Positions 1 through 12,666 of a stretch of 64,000 nucleotides of DNA are shown here, piece after piece. This stretch comes from Methylocystis rosea SV97 (GTDB lineage Bacteria > Pseudomonadota > Alphaproteobacteria > Rhizobiales > Beijerinckiaceae). Made by a program: the position numbers and the translations under genes. The stretch covers positions 3,306,304 to 3,370,303 of the forward strand of contig NZ_KB889963.1 in the NCBI RefSeq assembly GCF_000372845.1, read 5' to 3'. The notes beneath the pieces are model-generated. The model searched no databases and was not told where the DNA came from. It saw nothing but the letters and a program-made list of their open reading frames with translations. Within the stretch, counting starts at the first letter, position 1, and each line of letters begins with the position of its first letter.

Positions 1-605
1 AAATTGTCCAAACTTCGATCTAGTTCCCAAGCTATTTGTCGCATCGACACTAGCTCAACCCCAAGCAGCGGCTCGACCGATCGCTCCCCGACCTGAAAGC
101 GCCAGATTGGTTCATTTAGAACAGCAACGTAGCTCGGGTCTTCGATCCGAGTGTCGAAATGAGCGCCGCCTTCCTTATTTCTTAAATTAAATACAAGGCG
201 CTTCCGAGTTAAGCTTTGCGATCCAATGCGAATTATAACATCCTTCTCCCACCATTCGTGGAATTGCAGCCAGCGATGGCATTCTGGCAGCGAATCTAAA
301 CGAGGAATAAATCGCGCGCCATTGTTCGTGGTGATTACGGACGCCAATAAATGTTCAGAGGCCAGATTTCGTGGATTTGTCTTCCTATTGGAACATAAAA
401 ATCTCGTTGACCCCCGAACACCGATACGAGTGAGCAGCGACTGATCCCTTTTCGAAGCGTCGTGGACGATAACGAAAACCGAAGCCGCCAAGCGTCCTGC
501 TTCCCATAAATGCCCATCATCGAACGACGCACACGATCTTGCGATGGCGGACCTTTGATTCCCCAAAGCTTCGATGAGACTAGATCTCGGCCTAACAATT
601 GGCAC
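1..605 (-). CDS. Hypothetical protein with GGAH-[FV]-D motif, C-terminus cut by window edge
   Basis: An uninterrupted minus-strand reading frame runs from a TGA at 654-656 to the left edge. The protein reads well throughout: an N-terminal stretch near residues 25-50 contains SFDDGHLWEAGRLA followed by a VFVIVHDAS strand. The last 60 residues contain RLVFNLRNKEGGAHFD and end in QIAWELDRSLDN at the edge. I recognise the general pattern (an FDxGxxxEAxRLAxxxxVLVHD half and a GGAHxD half) from uncharacterised bacterial proteins, but no function is known to me. The start is uncertain: GTG 605 is preceded by AGTAGG with six bases between, and TTG 641 is an alternative. Base composition is visibly less GC-rich than in recA beside it, which suggests transfer. 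About 201 residues are present; the C-terminus lies outside the window. Confidence 0.62.
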   Translation of the reverse strand, partial: MPIVRPRSSLIEALGNQRSAIARSCASFDDGHLWEAGRLAASVFVIVHDASKRDQSLLTRIGVRGSTRFLCSNRKTNPRNLASEHLLASVITTNNGARFIPRLDSLPECHRWLQFHEWWEKDVIIRIGSQSLTRKRLVFNLRNKEGGAHFDTRIEDPSYVAVLNEPIWRFQVGERSVEPLLGVELVSMRQIAWELDRSLDN

Positions 606-723
606 GCTAAACCTACTGCCAGCGTTGCGAGCAACGCGCAATCTGGAATTCGATCATCTCGTTATTCCGAACCTGGGAGTCGCAAAACAGTATCTGTTCG
701 TCCCTACCTGCAAAGTGCAATTC

Positions 724-738
724 GAACAAAAAAAGAAC
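724..738. promoter_or_regulatory. LexA (SOS) box upstream of recA
   Basis: GAAC, seven A residues, GAAC. This is the reverse complement of the GTTC-N7-GTTC operator known for LexA in Alphaproteobacteria. It lies about 140 bases before the recA start, where SOS control of recA is expected. Confidence 0.8.
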
Positions 739-875
739 TTGGCAAAAAGAACAAATCATGCACACTGGAGGTCAGGGTCAAGCGCGCCGTCCCCTTCTCG
801 CCTTGGCGCGTTTGGCCCCGCCCCTCGCAGCCGCATTGCCGCGCCTAGCCAACCGTGTCAGAAGGAATTTCAGCC

Positions 876-1949
<1,074 letters not shown>

Positions 1950-2244
1950 CCGGCTCACGCGTCGCATTTAGTCGCCAAGGCTTGAGGCGCTGCGCGCGCT
2001 GGTGATTTGGAACTGGCGAAGGGGCCTGGCGGTCCCCTCGCCATTGCCGTTTCCCCCCGAAACTGTCATATCGCGCAGGACGAAGCGCGCGACGGCGCCG
2101 CCTGCCGCAGCCTTCGCCGCAACCTCGGGCCGTCGCCTGTTTCGTTGAAACGAAAAGCCGCTCCAGGTTATTGTTTAAACGCGTCTCCCGCATCGGCGCA
2201 GAAGCCGCTTCGGCGACGGGAGCGCATTCGCGAGCCGTGACCGC

Positions 2245-4917
2245 ATGAGTGGCGTCAACCAGATCCGCACCGCCTTCCTCGACTATTTCGCGCACAAGGG
2301 GCACGAGAAAGTCGCCTCATCGTCGCTCGTGCCACACAATGATCCGACGTTGATGTTCACCAACGCCGGCATGGTGCAATTCAAGAACGTCTTCACCGGC
2401 GTCGAGAAACGCGCCTATGCGCGCGCCGCCTCGGCGCAAAAATGCGTGCGCGCCGGCGGCAAGCATAACGACCTCGACAATGTCGGCTACACCGCGCGCC
2501 ATCACACCTTCTTTGAGATGCTCGGCAATTTCTCCTTCGGCGACTATTTCAAGGAAGGCGCGATCGAGCTTGCCTGGAACCTCATCACGCGCGAATTCGG
2601 GCTCAACGTCGATCGGCTGCTCGTCACCGTCTATCACGACGACGACGAGGCCTATGATCTGTGGAAAAAGATCGCCGGCTTCAACGACAGCCGCATCATC
2701 CGCATCGCCAGTTCTGACAATTTCTGGAGCATGGGCGACACCGGCCCCTGCGGCCCTTGCTCGGAGATCTTCTACGACCAGGGCGAGGCGCTCAAAGGCG
2801 GTCCGCCCGGCAGTCCGGACGAGGACGGCGACCGATTCCTGGAGTTCTGGAACCTCGTCTTCATGCAATATGAGCAGGTCGCCCCGGGACAACGCGCGCC
2901 GCTGCCGCGCCCCTCGATCGACACCGGCATGGGATTGGAGCGCATCGCCGCGCTGATGCAGGGCGTGACCTCCAATTACGACATCGATCTCTTCCGCGCG
3001 CTGACCGGCGCGGTCGCCGATTACACTGGCGCGCCGGTCGACGGACCGCAGGGCGCGAGCCATCGCGTCATCGCCGACCATCTGCGCGCCTCCTCCTTCC
3101 TCGTCGCCGACGGCGTCACGCCCTCGAACGAAGGCCGCGGCTATGTGCTGCGCCGGATCATGCGCCGCGCCATGCGGCACGCGCAGCTCCTCGGCGCGAA
3201 AGAGCCGCTGATGTGGAAGCTGGCGCCGACGCTCGTCGCCGAGATGGGCCAGGCCTATCCGGAGCTCGTGCGCGCGCAGTCGCTCATCGCCGATACGCTG
3301 CTTTCCGAAGAGACGCGCTTTCGCGCCACGCTCGCGCGCGGCCTCGCGATCCTCGATGAGGAGACGGCGGCGCTCGGCCAGGGCGACAAGCTTTCCGGCG
3401 AAACGGCGTTCAAACTCTACGACACCTACGGCTTCCCGCTCGATCTCACCGAGGACGCGCTGCGCCCGCGCGGCATCGGCGTCGACAAGGAAATCTTCAA
3501 CGCCGCGATGGAGCGCCAGCGGGCGGACGCGCGCAAGGCCTGGGCCGGCTCCGGCGAAACCGCGACCGAAGCGCTCTGGTTCGCGCTGAAGGAGCGCCTC
3601 GGCGCGACCGAATTTCTCGGCTACGAAACCGAAAGAAGCGAGGGCGTCGTCACCGCCATCATTCATGACGGTGGCGAGGCCTTTTCGCTGAAGGAGGGCG
3701 CGCACGGGGCGCTGATCCTCAATCAGACCCCCTTCTACGGCGAGTCGGGCGGACAGGTCGGCGATGTCGGCGTGATGCGCGCCCGCGGCCTGCGCTTTCG
3801 CGTCGAGAACACCGTCAAGAAGCTCGGCGACCTCATCGTTCACGAGGGCGTCGTCGAAGAGGGCGAGATCGCGCCCGGCCTCGCGCTCGAGCTCGACGTC
3901 GACCACGAGCGCCGCACCCAGTCGCGCGCCAATCATTCGGCCACGCATATTCTGCATGAGGCGCTGCGGCAGGTGCTCGGCGAGCATGTGGCGCAAAGGG
4001 GGTCGCTCGTTGCGCCCGATCGGCTGCGCTTCGACTTCACCCATCCCAAGCCGCTCACCGATGAGGAGCTGGCGCGCGTCGAGACGCTCGCCAATGAGAT
4101 CGTTCAGGACAATGCGCCCGTCGAGACGCGGGTGATGGCCCAGGACGACGCCATCCGCTCCGGCGCGCGCGCGCTCTTTGGCGAGAAATACGGCGACGAA
4201 GTGCGCGTCGTCTCGATGGGCCCGGTGAGTCCCGGCGCCGCGCATCCCTTCTCCGTCGAGCTGTGCGGCGGCACGCATGTCGCCCGCACCGGCGACATCG
4301 GCCTCGTCGCCATCGTCGGCGAGGGCGCGGTCGCGTCCGGCGTGCGCCGCATCGAGGCGCGCACCGCCGAGGGCGCGCGCAGCCAGCTTGTCTCGCAGTC
4401 GCGCGCGCTGCGCGAGATGGCGGCGCTGATGCGCGCCCCCGTTGAAGACGCGCCGGCGCGGCTTGCGGCGCTTCTCGACGAACGCAAGCGGCTTGAACGC
4501 GAACTCGCGGACGCCAAACGCAAGCTCGCGATGGGCGGCGGCGCTGTCGACGGCGCCGCCGAGAAGCCGCGCGACATCGGCGGCGTCAAGCTGCTGGCGC
4601 GCGCGGTCGAAGGCATCGAGGCCAAGGATTTGAAGTCGATGGTCGATGACGCCAAGAAGGCGATCGGCTCGGGCGTCGTCGCGATCGCCAGCGCCTCGCC
4701 CGACGGCAAGGCCGGCATTGTCGTCGGCGTCACCGACGATCTCACCGAGAAATACAGCGCCGTGGATTTCGTGCGCGTCGCGAGCGTTATGCTCGGCGGC
4801 AAGGGCGGCGGCGGCCGCCCCGACCTTGCGCAGGCGGGCGGCCCCAACGCCGCCGCCATCGATCAGGCGCTCGCCTCCGTCGAGGATGCGTTGCGCGGAA
4901 AAGCGGACGCGCCATGA
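2245..4917 (+). CDS. alaS: Alanyl-tRNA synthetase
   Basis: Class II synthetase that charges tRNA-Ala and clears mischarged Ser/Gly-tRNA. The protein is 890 residues, a full-length form. The aminoacylation domain is N-terminal (motif 2 region [20 protein letters not shown]). The editing domain carries both zinc/editing signatures: HSATH at about 564-568 and CGGTH at about 674-678. A C-terminal C-Ala domain with a Lys/Arg/Glu-rich helix and a [15 protein letters not shown] end is intact. The last bases overlap the start of the downstream ion channel gene by four (ATGA), so translation is probably coupled. The 1950-2244 interval before it holds no gene that I can support. Confidence 0.98.
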   Translation: MSGVNQIRTAFLDYFAHKGHEKVASSSLVPHNDPTLMFTNAGMVQFKNVFTGVEKRAYARAASAQKCVRAGGKHNDLDNVGYTARHHTFFEMLGNFSFGDYFKEGAIELAWNLITREFGLNVDRLLVTVYHDDDEAYDLWKKIAGFNDSRIIRIASSDNFWSMGDTGPCGPCSEIFYDQGEALKGGPPGSPDEDGDRFLEFWNLVFMQYEQVAPGQRAPLPRPSIDTGMGLERIAALMQGVTSNYDIDLFRALTGAVADYTGAPVDGPQGASHRVIADHLRASSFLVADGVTPSNEGRGYVLRRIMRRAMRHAQLLGAKEPLMWKLAPTLVAEMGQAYPELVRAQSLIADTLLSEETRFRATLARGLAILDEETAALGQGDKLSGETAFKLYDTYGFPLDLTEDALRPRGIGVDKEIFNAAMERQRADARKAWAGSGETATEALWFALKERLGATEFLGYETERSEGVVTAIIHDGGEAFSLKEGAHGALILNQTPFYGESGGQVGDVGVMRARGLRFRVENTVKKLGDLIVHEGVVEEGEIAPGLALELDVDHERRTQSRANHSATHILHEALRQVLGEHVAQRGSLVAPDRLRFDFTHPKPLTDEELARVETLANEIVQDNAPVETRVMAQDDAIRSGARALFGEKYGDEVRVVSMGPVSPGAAHPFSVELCGGTHVARTGDIGLVAIVGEGAVASGVRRIEARTAEGARSQLVSQSRALREMAALMRAPVEDAPARLAALLDERKRLERELADAKRKLAMGGGAVDGAAEKPRDIGGVKLLARAVEGIEAKDLKSMVDDAKKAIGSGVVAIASASPDGKAGIVVGVTDDLTEKYSAVDFVRVASVMLGGKGGGGRPDLAQAGGPNAAAIDQALASVEDALRGKADAP

Positions 4918-6155
4918 ACGAGCCGGACCGGCGGCGCGGTCTGGCTTTGTTGCGGCGACGCGTCCACGTCGTCCTGGATGGCGGCAGCCACGACCGGTTC
5001 GCGCGCGTCGTGCATCGCGGGCTGATTGGGCTCGTCCTGCTGTCGGTGGTTTCGGTGATTTTCGAATCGGTGCCGGAATACAGCGACAGCTATGCGGACC
5101 TCTTCAACCTCATTGAATATGTCGCCGTCGCCGCCTTCACGCTCGAATATGTCTTGCGCGTCTGGTGCGCGCCCGAACATGCGCTCTATGCCCACCGCTC
5201 GCCGACGGCGGCGCGGCTCGCCTTCGTCGGATCAGGCTGGGCGCTGATCGACCTCGCCGCCTTCCTGCCCTTCTATCTCTCCTTCTACTTCTCGGCGGAT
5301 CTGCGCGTCTTTTTGATGCTGCGCCTGCTGCGGTTCTTCAAATTCGCGCGCTATTCTCCCGGCATCCGTACCTTGCTGGCGGTGATCGAGGCCGAACGCA
5401 AGGCGCTGCTCGCCTGGCTGATCATTCTGTTTGGCGCGGTTCTCTTCTATTCGACCGCGATGCATATCGCCGAACATGAGGCGCAACCCGAAAAATTCGG
5501 AACGATTCCGGACGCCATGTGGTGGGCGATCGAAACCGTGACGACCGTCGGCTATGGCGAAGTCATCCCGCTCACGCTGGCGGGCAAGCTCATCGCCTCC
5601 TTCGCCATGGTGACGGGCTTTCTGCTGCTGGGCCTGCCGGTCGGCATTCTCGCCACCGCCTTCGCCGAAGAAATTCACCGCCGCGAATTCGTCGTCACCT
5701 GGACGATGGTCGCCAGCGTGCCGCTGTTTCGCGGCCTCGATGCGGCCGGGATCGCCGAGATCATGCGCTATCTTCGGGCGCAGTCCATCCCCCGGGGCGC
5801 AATGATCGTGCGCAAGGGCGATCCCGCCCATTCGATGTATTTCATCGCCGAGGGCGAGGTCGAAGTCGAACTGTCGCATGAGAACGTCAAGCTCGGCGAA
5901 GGGCAGTTCTTCGGCGAGATCGCCGTGCTGCACAAAACGTCGCGCACCGCCGACGTGCGGGCGACCGCGCCAACGAAACTCCTCATCCTCGACGCCTATG
6001 ATCTGCAGACGCTGACCAAGCGCAATCCGGAGATTGGAGAGGCAATCCGCGAGATTGCGCAATCACGGTCCGAACTCGCGCCAGCAGAGCGGCACGGCGA
6101 CATGATCGAAGCGGAGCTCGAGGAGCCGGCGTCGGAAGACGTGAACGAGATATAG
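4914..6155 (+). CDS. Six-TM ion channel with C-terminal cyclic-nucleotide-binding domain
   Basis: Predicted inner-membrane potassium-type channel of the voltage-gated/CNG superfamily, 413 residues. Hydrophobic segments S1-S4 lie between about residues 34 and 148; S4 is Arg/Lys-rich ([16 protein letters not shown]). S5, a pore helix and the selectivity filter TVGYG at 211-215 follow, then S6 to about 252. Residues 265-385 form a cNMP-binding domain with the phosphate-binding cassette FGEIA (333-337) and the R344-T345 pair that normally contacts the cyclic nucleotide phosphate. This combines a voltage-sensor-like region with a ligand domain, as in MlotiK1-related channels. The ATG overlaps the alaS stop (ATGA), which is an unusual partner for a channel. 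The ligand and ion are inferred from motifs only. Confidence 0.9.
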   Translation: MNEPDRRRGLALLRRRVHVVLDGGSHDRFARVVHRGLIGLVLLSVVSVIFESVPEYSDSYADLFNLIEYVAVAAFTLEYVLRVWCAPEHALYAHRSPTAARLAFVGSGWALIDLAAFLPFYLSFYFSADLRVFLMLRLLRFFKFARYSPGIRTLLAVIEAERKALLAWLIILFGAVLFYSTAMHIAEHEAQPEKFGTIPDAMWWAIETVTTVGYGEVIPLTLAGKLIASFAMVTGFLLLGLPVGILATAFAEEIHRREFVVTWTMVASVPLFRGLDAAGIAEIMRYLRAQSIPRGAMIVRKGDPAHSMYFIAEGEVEVELSHENVKLGEGQFFGEIAVLHKTSRTADVRATAPTKLLILDAYDLQTLTKRNPEIGEAIREIAQSRSELAPAERHGDMIEAELEEPASEDVNEI

Positions 6156-6466
6156 TTCACACCAAGTTTGAGCGGTTCCGCGTGAGAGCGCCGCGCGCAT
6201 GCCCGCGACAAGCGCGGGCATGACGTGGAGAGGAAGCGGACGGCGACGAAAGGACACTCTGCGTGGAAGCAGGCTCTAACGTCGTTGCGCAATCATTCAG
6301 CCGTCATGGCCGGGCTTGTCCCGGCCATCCACGCCGAGAGCATGCTTAAACGTTGAGACTCTCGCCGGACGGCGTCACGTGGATGCCCACGACAAGCGCG
6401 GGCATGACGCGGAGAGGCTCCGCAAACGCAGTAGAGAGGATGTGTGGCTTTCCCTGCGCGGTCTGA
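6156..6466. repeat. Spacer with three REP-like palindromes after the channel gene and atpC
   Basis: No gene is visible here. Three imperfect copies of an extragenic palindrome occur: 6198-6228 (catgcccgcg...cgcgggcatgacg), 6303-6333 (gtcatggccgggcttgtcccggccatccacg, split here as gtcatggccggg / cccggccatccacg) and 6378-6412. Each folds into a GC-rich hairpin of about 11 bp. Related copies occur at 6901-6931 and 17251-17280. Their position between two convergent genes suggests a role in transcription end or mRNA 3' protection. Confidence 0.75.
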
Positions 6467-6868
6467 TCAGCCGCCGATCGCCGCGCGCAGCTCCTGCAAT
6501 TGCGCGAGCTTGTCGGAAGCGGCGAGACGCGCTTCGTCCGACTCGGCGTCGGAGATGTCCTCGCGCGCGTTCCGAATGTCCGCGTCGACTTTGGCGACGT
6601 CGATTTCAGCAAGAGGAATCGCCTGTTCGGCGAGAATGGTGAAGCCGGACGCGTTGACGTCGGCGAATCCCCCGCGCACGAAAAGCTTCTCAACCTTGCC
6701 TTCGCCGCCGGAAACGGTCACCACGCCGGCCTTCAGCGTGGTCATGACCGGCGCATGATCTTTGAGCACGGTGAACTGGCCGTCGGCGCCGGGCGCGACG
6801 ACCGACTCGACTTCACCAGAGAAGAGATGCTTCTCGGGAGAGACGAGTTCGAAGTGGAATGCGGCCAT
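6467..6868 (-). CDS. atpC: F1-ATPase epsilon subunit
   Basis: Rotor subunit that couples the F1 catalytic head to F0 and regulates ATP hydrolysis. The 133-residue protein starts [19 protein letters not shown], typical of epsilon, with the beta-sandwich in the first 85 residues ([22 protein letters not shown]) and a short C-terminal helical hairpin rich in Asp/Glu/Ala. It is the last gene of the atpHAGDC operon. A REP-like palindrome separates it from atpD, and further palindromes follow its stop codon. Confidence 0.95.
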   Translation of the reverse strand: MAAFHFELVSPEKHLFSGEVESVVAPGADGQFTVLKDHAPVMTTLKAGVVTVSGGEGKVEKLFVRGGFADVNASGFTILAEQAIPLAEIDVAKVDADIRNAREDISDAESDEARLAASDKLAQLQELRAAIGG

Positions 6869-6984
6869 GATGTTCTCCGACGGCGCTTTGCGTCCAGCCC
6901 GTCATGGCCGGGCTTGACCCGGCCATCTACGAAAACTGATCAGCGACCTGGCCGGAGCACGTCCGGCCAGACGTTTTGTAAAAG
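6869..6984. repeat. REP-like palindrome and second hairpin between atpD and atpC
   Basis: 6901-6931 repeats the palindrome seen at 6303-6333 with only a few changes. Immediately after, ctggccgg...ccggccag at about 6951-6974 forms a second strong hairpin. Such structures inside an operon often tune the relative level of the distal gene by RNA processing; that effect is an inference here. Confidence 0.7.
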
Positions 6985-8436
<1,452 letters not shown>

Positions 8437-9318
8437 TCAGAGCGCCTCGGCGCCCGAGATGATTTCGATGAGCTCCTTGGTGATCATCGCCTGACGCGAC
8501 CTGTTGTAGATCGTCGTCTGCTTCTTGATCATATCGCCGGCGTTGCGCGTCGCATTGTCCATCGCGCTCATGCGGGCGCCTTGTTCGGAGGCGGCGTTTT
8601 CGAGCAGCGCGCGGAACACCTGCACGGAGATGTTGCGCGGCAGCAGCGTCGAGAGAATTTCGTCCTGTCCCGGTTCATATTCATAAGACGCCTGCGGACC
8701 TTCGACGGGCGGCGCGTTTTCGTTCGAGGGAATTTGCGCCGGGATGAGCTGCTGCGCGGTCGGAATTTGAGCGATCACCGATTTGAAGCGCGAGAAGAAC
8801 AGCGTCGCGACGTCGAAGTCGCCCTCTTCGAACATGCGGATGATCTTCTTGCCGATCTCATCGGCGGTGTCGAAGCCCAGCTGCTTGACGCCGCGCAGCT
8901 CGATGACCTCGATGATGTTCCGCTCATACTGGCGGCGGAGCTGCTCGAAACCCTTCTTGCCGACGCAGAGGATCTTGACGGTCTTGCCCTGATCCTGAAG
9001 CCGCACGATGTGCTCGCGGGCGAGACGCACGATGGAGGAATTGAAGGCGCCGCACAGGCCGCGCTCGGCGGTGGCGACGACGAGGAGATGCGTGTCATCC
9101 TTGCCATTGCCAGCCAAGAGCGGAGGTCCGCCCGCTGTCACGCTGGAAGCGAGGTTGGCGAGCACCGACTCCATGCGCTCGGCATAGGGACGCGCCGCCT
9201 CCGCCGCCGACTGGGCGCGGCGCAATTTCGCGGCGGCGACCATCTGCATGGCCTTGGTGATCTTCTGCGTCGCCTTGACGGAGGAGATGCGGTTTCGAAG
9301 ATCCTTTAGCGAGGGCAT
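8437..9318 (-). CDS. atpG: F1-ATPase gamma subunit
   Basis: Central stalk of F1 that transmits rotation. The 293-residue protein starts [36 protein letters not shown] and ends with the conserved [46 protein letters not shown] helix; these N- and C-terminal segments form the coiled-coil shaft. It is placed between atpA and atpD as expected. Confidence 0.98.
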   Translation of the reverse strand: MPSLKDLRNRISSVKATQKITKAMQMVAAAKLRRAQSAAEAARPYAERMESVLANLASSVTAGGPPLLAGNGKDDTHLLVVATAERGLCGAFNSSIVRLAREHIVRLQDQGKTVKILCVGKKGFEQLRRQYERNIIEVIELRGVKQLGFDTADEIGKKIIRMFEEGDFDVATLFFSRFKSVIAQIPTAQQLIPAQIPSNENAPPVEGPQASYEYEPGQDEILSTLLPRNISVQVFRALLENAASEQGARMSAMDNATRNAGDMIKKQTTIYNRSRQAMITKELIEIISGAEAL

Positions 9319-9366
9319 ATCGTTTTTGCCTGTCTCGTTTCACCAACGCCCATATGGCCGGGCGCG

Positions 9367-10896
9367 TTAAGCGAAGCTCTTCGCGAAGCTCTCGACGACG
9401 TTCTTGAGTTTCGCCGCGGTCTCGTCGGTGAGATCCTTCGTCGTGCGGATGCTCTCGAGAATGTCGCTGTGCTGCGAGCGCAGCAGCGCGAGCAAGCCGT
9501 CTTCGAAGGCGCGGACGCGATTGACCGGCAGCGGATCGAGATAGCCGTTGACGCCGGCGTAGATCACGCAGGTCTGCTCTTCCATCTTCAAGGGCGAGAA
9601 CTGCGGCTGCTTCAAGAGTTCGGTGAGGCGGGCGCCGCGATTCAGGAGACGCTGCGTCACGGCGTCGAGGTCCGAGCCGAACTGGGCGAAGGCGGCCATT
9701 TCGCGATACTGCGCGAGTTCGCCCTTGATCTTGCCGGCGACCTTCTTGGTCGCCTTGGTCTGCGCCGACGAGCCGACGCGCGAGACCGAGAGGCCGACGT
9801 TCACCGCGGGACGAATGCCCTGGTAGAAGAGATCGGTCTCAAGGAAGATCTGGCCGTCGGTGATCGAGATGACGTTCGTCGGAATATAGGCCGACACGTC
9901 GTTGGCCTGCGTCTCGATGACCGGCAGCGCGGTGAGCGATCCGGCCCCGCGATCGTCGGAAAGCTTCGCGGCGCGCTCGAGCAGGCGCGAATGCAGATAG
10001 AAAACGTCGCCCGGATAGGCTTCGCGGCCCGGCGGACGGCGCAGCAGCAGCGACATCTGGCGGTAGGCGACGGCCTGCTTGGACAGATCGTCATAGATGA
10101 TCACGGCGTGCATGCCGTTGTCGCGGAAATATTCGCCCATCGCGCAGCCGGAGAAGGGCGCGAGGAACTGCATCGGCGCCGGATCGGAGGCCGTCGCGGC
10201 GACGATGATCGAATATTCGAGCGCGCCGCGCTCTTCGAGCACCTTGACGAATTGCGCCACGGTCGAGCGCTTCTGGCCGATGGCGACATAGACGCAGTAG
10301 AGCTTCGACTTCTCGTCGTCGCCGTCGTTCAGCGATTTCTGATTGAGGATCGTGTCGAGCGCGATGGCGGTCTTGCCGGTCTGGCGATCGCCGATGATCA
10401 GTTCGCGCTGGCCGCGGCCGATCGGGATCAGCGCGTCGACGGCCTTCAGGCCCGTCGCCATCGGCTCATGCACGGATTTGCGCGGAATGATGCCCGGCGC
10501 CTTGACGTCGACGCGCGAACGCTGCGCCGTCTTGATCGGCCCCTTGCCGTCGATCGGATTGCCGAGCGCGTCGACGACGCGGCCCAGCAGCTCCTTGCCG
10601 ACGGGAACCTCGACGATGGCGCCGGTGCGCTTGACCGTCTGGCCTTCCTTGATGTGGCGGTCGTCGCCGAAAATCACGATGCCGACATTGTCGGTTTCGA
10701 GATTGAGCGCCATGCCCTTGGTGCCGTCCTGGAATTCGACGGTCTCGCCGGCCTGCACATTGTCGAGTCCGTAGACGCGCGCAATGCCGTCGCCGACGGA
10801 CAGAACCTGGCCGACCTCGGTGACCTCGGCCTCGGCGCCAAAGTTGGCGATCTCCTTTTTGAGGATCGCGGAAATTTCTGCGGCGCGGATATCCAT
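9367..10896 (-). CDS. atpA: F1-ATPase alpha subunit
   Basis: Non-catalytic nucleotide-binding subunit of the F1 head, 509 residues. The P-loop GDRQTGKT is at 169-176, the standard position. The [13 protein letters not shown] segment characteristic of alpha subunits is present. The start codon overlaps the stop of atpH by one base (TGATG), so the two are probably translationally coupled. Confidence 0.99.
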   Translation of the reverse strand: MDIRAAEISAILKKEIANFGAEAEVTEVGQVLSVGDGIARVYGLDNVQAGETVEFQDGTKGMALNLETDNVGIVIFGDDRHIKEGQTVKRTGAIVEVPVGKELLGRVVDALGNPIDGKGPIKTAQRSRVDVKAPGIIPRKSVHEPMATGLKAVDALIPIGRGQRELIIGDRQTGKTAIALDTILNQKSLNDGDDEKSKLYCVYVAIGQKRSTVAQFVKVLEERGALEYSIIVAATASDPAPMQFLAPFSGCAMGEYFRDNGMHAVIIYDDLSKQAVAYRQMSLLLRRPPGREAYPGDVFYLHSRLLERAAKLSDDRGAGSLTALPVIETQANDVSAYIPTNVISITDGQIFLETDLFYQGIRPAVNVGLSVSRVGSSAQTKATKKVAGKIKGELAQYREMAAFAQFGSDLDAVTQRLLNRGARLTELLKQPQFSPLKMEEQTCVIYAGVNGYLDPLPVNRVRAFEDGLLALLRSQHSDILESIRTTKDLTDETAAKLKNVVESFAKSFA

Positions 10897-11459
10897 CAGC
10901 CGACCTCTTTCATGCGTGTGCGGATTGAGTTGAGCTTGGTGCGCACGGAGGCGTCGACCATGCGTGAACCGATTTTGACGATCAGACCGCCGATGATCGA
11001 CGGATCCGTCGTCACCTTGAGATCGATGGTCTTGCCGCCGGTGACGCCGGCGAGCGTCTCGCGCAGCGCGGCTTCATGATCCGGCTTCAGCGCCGCCGCG
11101 ATCGTCACATCGGCGCGCACCAGGCCCTTCGCCTTGTCGTGCAGGCGGCGATAGGCGGCGATCATGTCGGAGATGACGAAGAGACGTCGCTTGGCGGCGA
11201 CGAGACGGATGAAATTGGCGGCGATGCCGGAGATTTGGCCCTTGTTGAGAACGGGCTCGAGGGCGTCGAGCTGCTCCTTGGCGGAGAACACCGGGCTTTT
11301 GACCATGCGCTTGAGATCGGCGCTGCCGTCCAGCAGAGTCTTGAATCGATCGAGCGCCGCGGCGACGTCATCGGCGGCGTGATTTTCCGTCGCCAAATCA
11401 TAGAGTGCGGAGGCGTAGCGACCTGCAACGCCCGATAAGGAATCCCCGTCTTGAGCCAC
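10896..11459 (-). CDS. atpH: F1-ATPase delta subunit
   Basis: Peripheral-stalk subunit (OSCP equivalent) that holds the F1 head to the stator. The 187-residue protein has the family pattern: an N-terminal helical bundle ([14 protein letters not shown]) and a C-terminal region ending in [35 protein letters not shown]. It is the first gene of the minus-strand operon. The F0 genes are not here, as is usual for Alphaproteobacteria, where they form a separate operon. The divergent spacer 11460-11708 must hold the operon promoter, but I cannot point to a convincing -35/-10 pair. Confidence 0.96.
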   Translation of the reverse strand: MAQDGDSLSGVAGRYASALYDLATENHAADDVAAALDRFKTLLDGSADLKRMVKSPVFSAKEQLDALEPVLNKGQISGIAANFIRLVAAKRRLFVISDMIAAYRRLHDKAKGLVRADVTIAAALKPDHEAALRETLAGVTGGKTIDLKVTTDPSIIGGLIVKIGSRMVDASVRTKLNSIRTRMKEVG

Positions 11460-11708
11460 TTGGTTCGCTCGTCAATCTACGCCGTTTGGAGACGCCGCTC
11501 GCAGTGCAAGTTGCACGGTCGCGACGATTAAGCGGTTAGCCTCAAACGACGGATGCTGTAGGAAAAGGAACGAGGGCCGCTGCGCCCCAGCTCCAAGGCG
11601 AGCGTCCCCTAACACAGGCATTTTGGGGGCGCAACCCTGTCACATTGCCGCGATTTTTGGCGCCGGCCCAAAACCCGGCCAAGCAACAGCTATCGAGGAG
11701 ACATATTC

Positions 11709-12584
11709 ATGACCAAAGCGGTCGTCGGAATAATCGGCGGGTCAGGCGTTTATGATCTACCGGGGCTCGCCAACATCCGCCGCGAGCGGGTCACGACGCC
11801 CTGGGGTGAGCCTTCCGACGAACTCGTCTTTGGCGAACTCGGCGCGACCCAGGCGGTCTTTTTGCCGCGGCACGGGCGCGGCCATCGGCTCTCGCCCTCG
11901 ACCATCAACTATCGCGCGAACATCGACGCGATGAAGCGCGCCGGCGTCACCGATCTGATTTCAGTCTCGGCCTGCGGCTCGTTCAGATCGGAGCTTTTTC
12001 CCGGTCTCTTCGTGCTGATCGATCAATTCGTCGATCGCACCTTCGCGCGGCAATCCTCCTTCTTTGGCGACGGCTGCGTCGCGCATGTGTCGATGGCGCA
12101 TCCGATCGCGCCGCTGCTGTCCGCACGCATCGGCGCCGCGGCGAAAGACGAGAACATCGAACATGTCGCCGGCGGAACTTACGTCTGCATGGAAGGCCCG
12201 CAGTTTTCGTCCTACGCCGAATCGCACACCTACAAGGCCGCCGGCTATGACGTGATCGGCATGACGGCGATGCCGGAAGCCAAGCTCGCGCGCGAGGCCG
12301 AAATCTCCTACGCCACCGTCGCCATGGTGACGGATTTCGATTGCTGGCATCCCGAGCACGACAATGTCGACATCGCCTCGGTGATCGCGGTCGTTCAGAA
12401 GAATTCGGCGACCGTCGCGCGATTGCTGGCGCGGGTTCTGGCCGATTTTCCGCGCGAGCACGAGCCCTGCCCGATCGGCTCAGACCGCGCGCTCGACAAC
12501 GCCATCGTCACCGCCCCCGACGCGCGCGATCCGGAATTGTTGAAGAAGCTGGATGCGGTGATGGGGAGGGTGCGTGGGGAGTGA
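11709..12584 (+). CDS. mtnP: S-methyl-5'-thioadenosine phosphorylase
   Basis: Phosphorolysis of 5'-methylthioadenosine to adenine and 5-methylthioribose-1-phosphate in methionine salvage. The 291-residue protein has the PNP/MTAP family II layout: an N-terminal GIIGGSGVYDL, then RHGRGHRLSPSTINYRANI, the purine-site region GGTYVCMEGPQFSSYAESHTY (split here as GGTYVCMEGPQF and SSYAESHTY), and GMTAMPEAKLAREAEISYA. A ribosome site GAGGAG lies about 8 bases before the ATG. The adenine product links it to apt 1.4 kb downstream, although the two are not in one operon. Confidence 0.96.
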   Translation: MTKAVVGIIGGSGVYDLPGLANIRRERVTTPWGEPSDELVFGELGATQAVFLPRHGRGHRLSPSTINYRANIDAMKRAGVTDLISVSACGSFRSELFPGLFVLIDQFVDRTFARQSSFFGDGCVAHVSMAHPIAPLLSARIGAAAKDENIEHVAGGTYVCMEGPQFSSYAESHTYKAAGYDVIGMTAMPEAKLAREAEISYATVAMVTDFDCWHPEHDNVDIASVIAVVQKNSATVARLLARVLADFPREHEPCPIGSDRALDNAIVTAPDARDPELLKKLDAVMGRVRGE

Positions 12585-12666
12585 GGGGCGGCGGAGCTGT
12601 CACGAGCAACCGAACTTACTTTGCAGGGCTCGCTTGGTCTGTCTGTTTCGTGGACTTTTCGTGAGA

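Noticed and set aside
2317-4278. 653-codon open frame on the minus strand inside alaS
   Set aside because: It is the antisense frame of a high-GC gene; the sense frame is a clear alanyl-tRNA synthetase, and the antisense protein is composition-biased.
9469-11079. 536-codon plus-strand frame over atpA and atpH
   Set aside because: Antisense of two certain ATPase genes, with no recognisable motif.
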